Part shown: one piece after another, positions 63,898 through 64,000 of the stretch | How the letters are laid out: every line of letters begins with the position of its first letter | Numbering within the stretch: the first letter of the stretch is position 1 | NCBI RefSeq assembly: GCF_900111585.1 | Contig: NZ_FOHI01000001.1 | Location: 124,001-188,000 of the forward strand | Length of the DNA: 64,000 nucleotides | Direction of reading: 5' to 3' | Origin: Nitrosospira multiformis | GTDB taxonomy: Bacteria; Pseudomonadota; Gammaproteobacteria; Burkholderiales; Nitrosomonadaceae | The notes under the pieces: model-generated | Told to the model about the DNA's origin: nothing | Databases searched by the model: none | What the model saw: only the letters and a program-made list of their open reading frames with translations | Translations under genes and position numbers: made by a program

Positions 63898-64000
63898 ATG
63901 ACCTGGCTAGCCAACTATCTAGGACATCCCTCTCTTGGCAACATGAGCGGTGTCCCGTTATGGATGTTCATCTTAGTTTTATTTCTGACCATCGTTTTCA
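63898..64000 (+). CDS. Start of a membrane protein, cut by the window edge
   Basis: ATG 63898 opens a frame that is still open at 64000: MTWLANYLGHPSLGNMSGVP, then LWMFILVLFLTIVF, one hydrophobic membrane segment. Only a weak purine stretch precedes the start. The partial length does not allow a family call. Confidence 0.4.
   Translation, partial: MTWLANYLGHPSLGNMSGVPLWMFILVLFLTIVF

Overview
The window is a chromosomal stretch of a betaproteobacterium, most likely a Nitrosospira-like ammonia oxidiser of the Nitrosomonadaceae. This assignment is inference. It rests on the gyrA-serC-serA-pheA-hisC-aroF-tyrA cluster, a tmRNA tag reading ANDENYALAA, two PEP-CTERM proteins (one decayed), and the look of the housekeeping proteins. 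No rRNA operon or ammonia-oxidation gene is present to confirm it.

Region by region. (1) 1-2663: most of a reverse transcriptase-nitrilase fusion of the UG1/DRT1 defence family, cut by the window edge and by one in-frame amber codon. (2) 2902-10355: backbone genes: a ComEA-like DNA-binding protein, cysM, a ydbH-ynbE-ydbL lipid-transport operon, a PolB-like exonuclease, rlmD and a Bax1-I/YccA membrane protein. (3) 10489-24606: a decayed accessory region beginning at a tRNA-Ser gene with a partial tRNA copy beside it. It holds a TraD-like relic, an SRPBCC protein, two histidine kinases, a cold-shock protein, a hemolysin III protein, IS3 and resolvase fragments, two WGR-domain fragments around a dihydroxyacetone kinase with an IS6-like mini-element at its start codon, a frameshifted HAF-repeat PEP-CTERM gene with a G10 tract, and an intact resolvase. 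A 17-bp direct repeat lies near both ends. (4) 24851-36682: dolP, a NYN/LOTUS RNase-like gene, a five-gene minus-strand polysaccharide operon with overlapping genes, lpxA, a PEP-CTERM metalloprotease and an orphan encapsulin-type ferritin without a shell gene. (5) 36704-50091: the aromatic/serine cluster with gyrA on the minus strand, then ompA, mtaD, ubiG and gph on the plus strand. (6) 50545-64000: ssrA (tmRNA) followed directly by a tyrosine integrase and a mobile island that runs off the window.

The ssrA island carries an integrase with a five-copy GACGGTAA array at its start codon, a twin CCAAATTTGG operator before an AlpA-type regulator, a primase split into a CHC2 zinc-finger ORF and a TOPRIM-helicase ORF, a TubC-N-like protein, several secreted proteins and unrecognised cargo. 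No second att copy of the ssrA 3' end was seen, so the right end probably lies beyond 64000.

Several genes are broken by single-base indels or amber codons (DRT1, HAF gene, resolvase, WGR copies, a small cysteine-rich secreted protein). Accessory-gene decay explains this well, but homopolymer sequencing error is a real alternative for some. The best candidates for unusual biology are the amber-interrupted DRT1 gene, the shell-less EncFtn, the G-tract HAF gene and the uncharacterised cargo at 58-63 kb.
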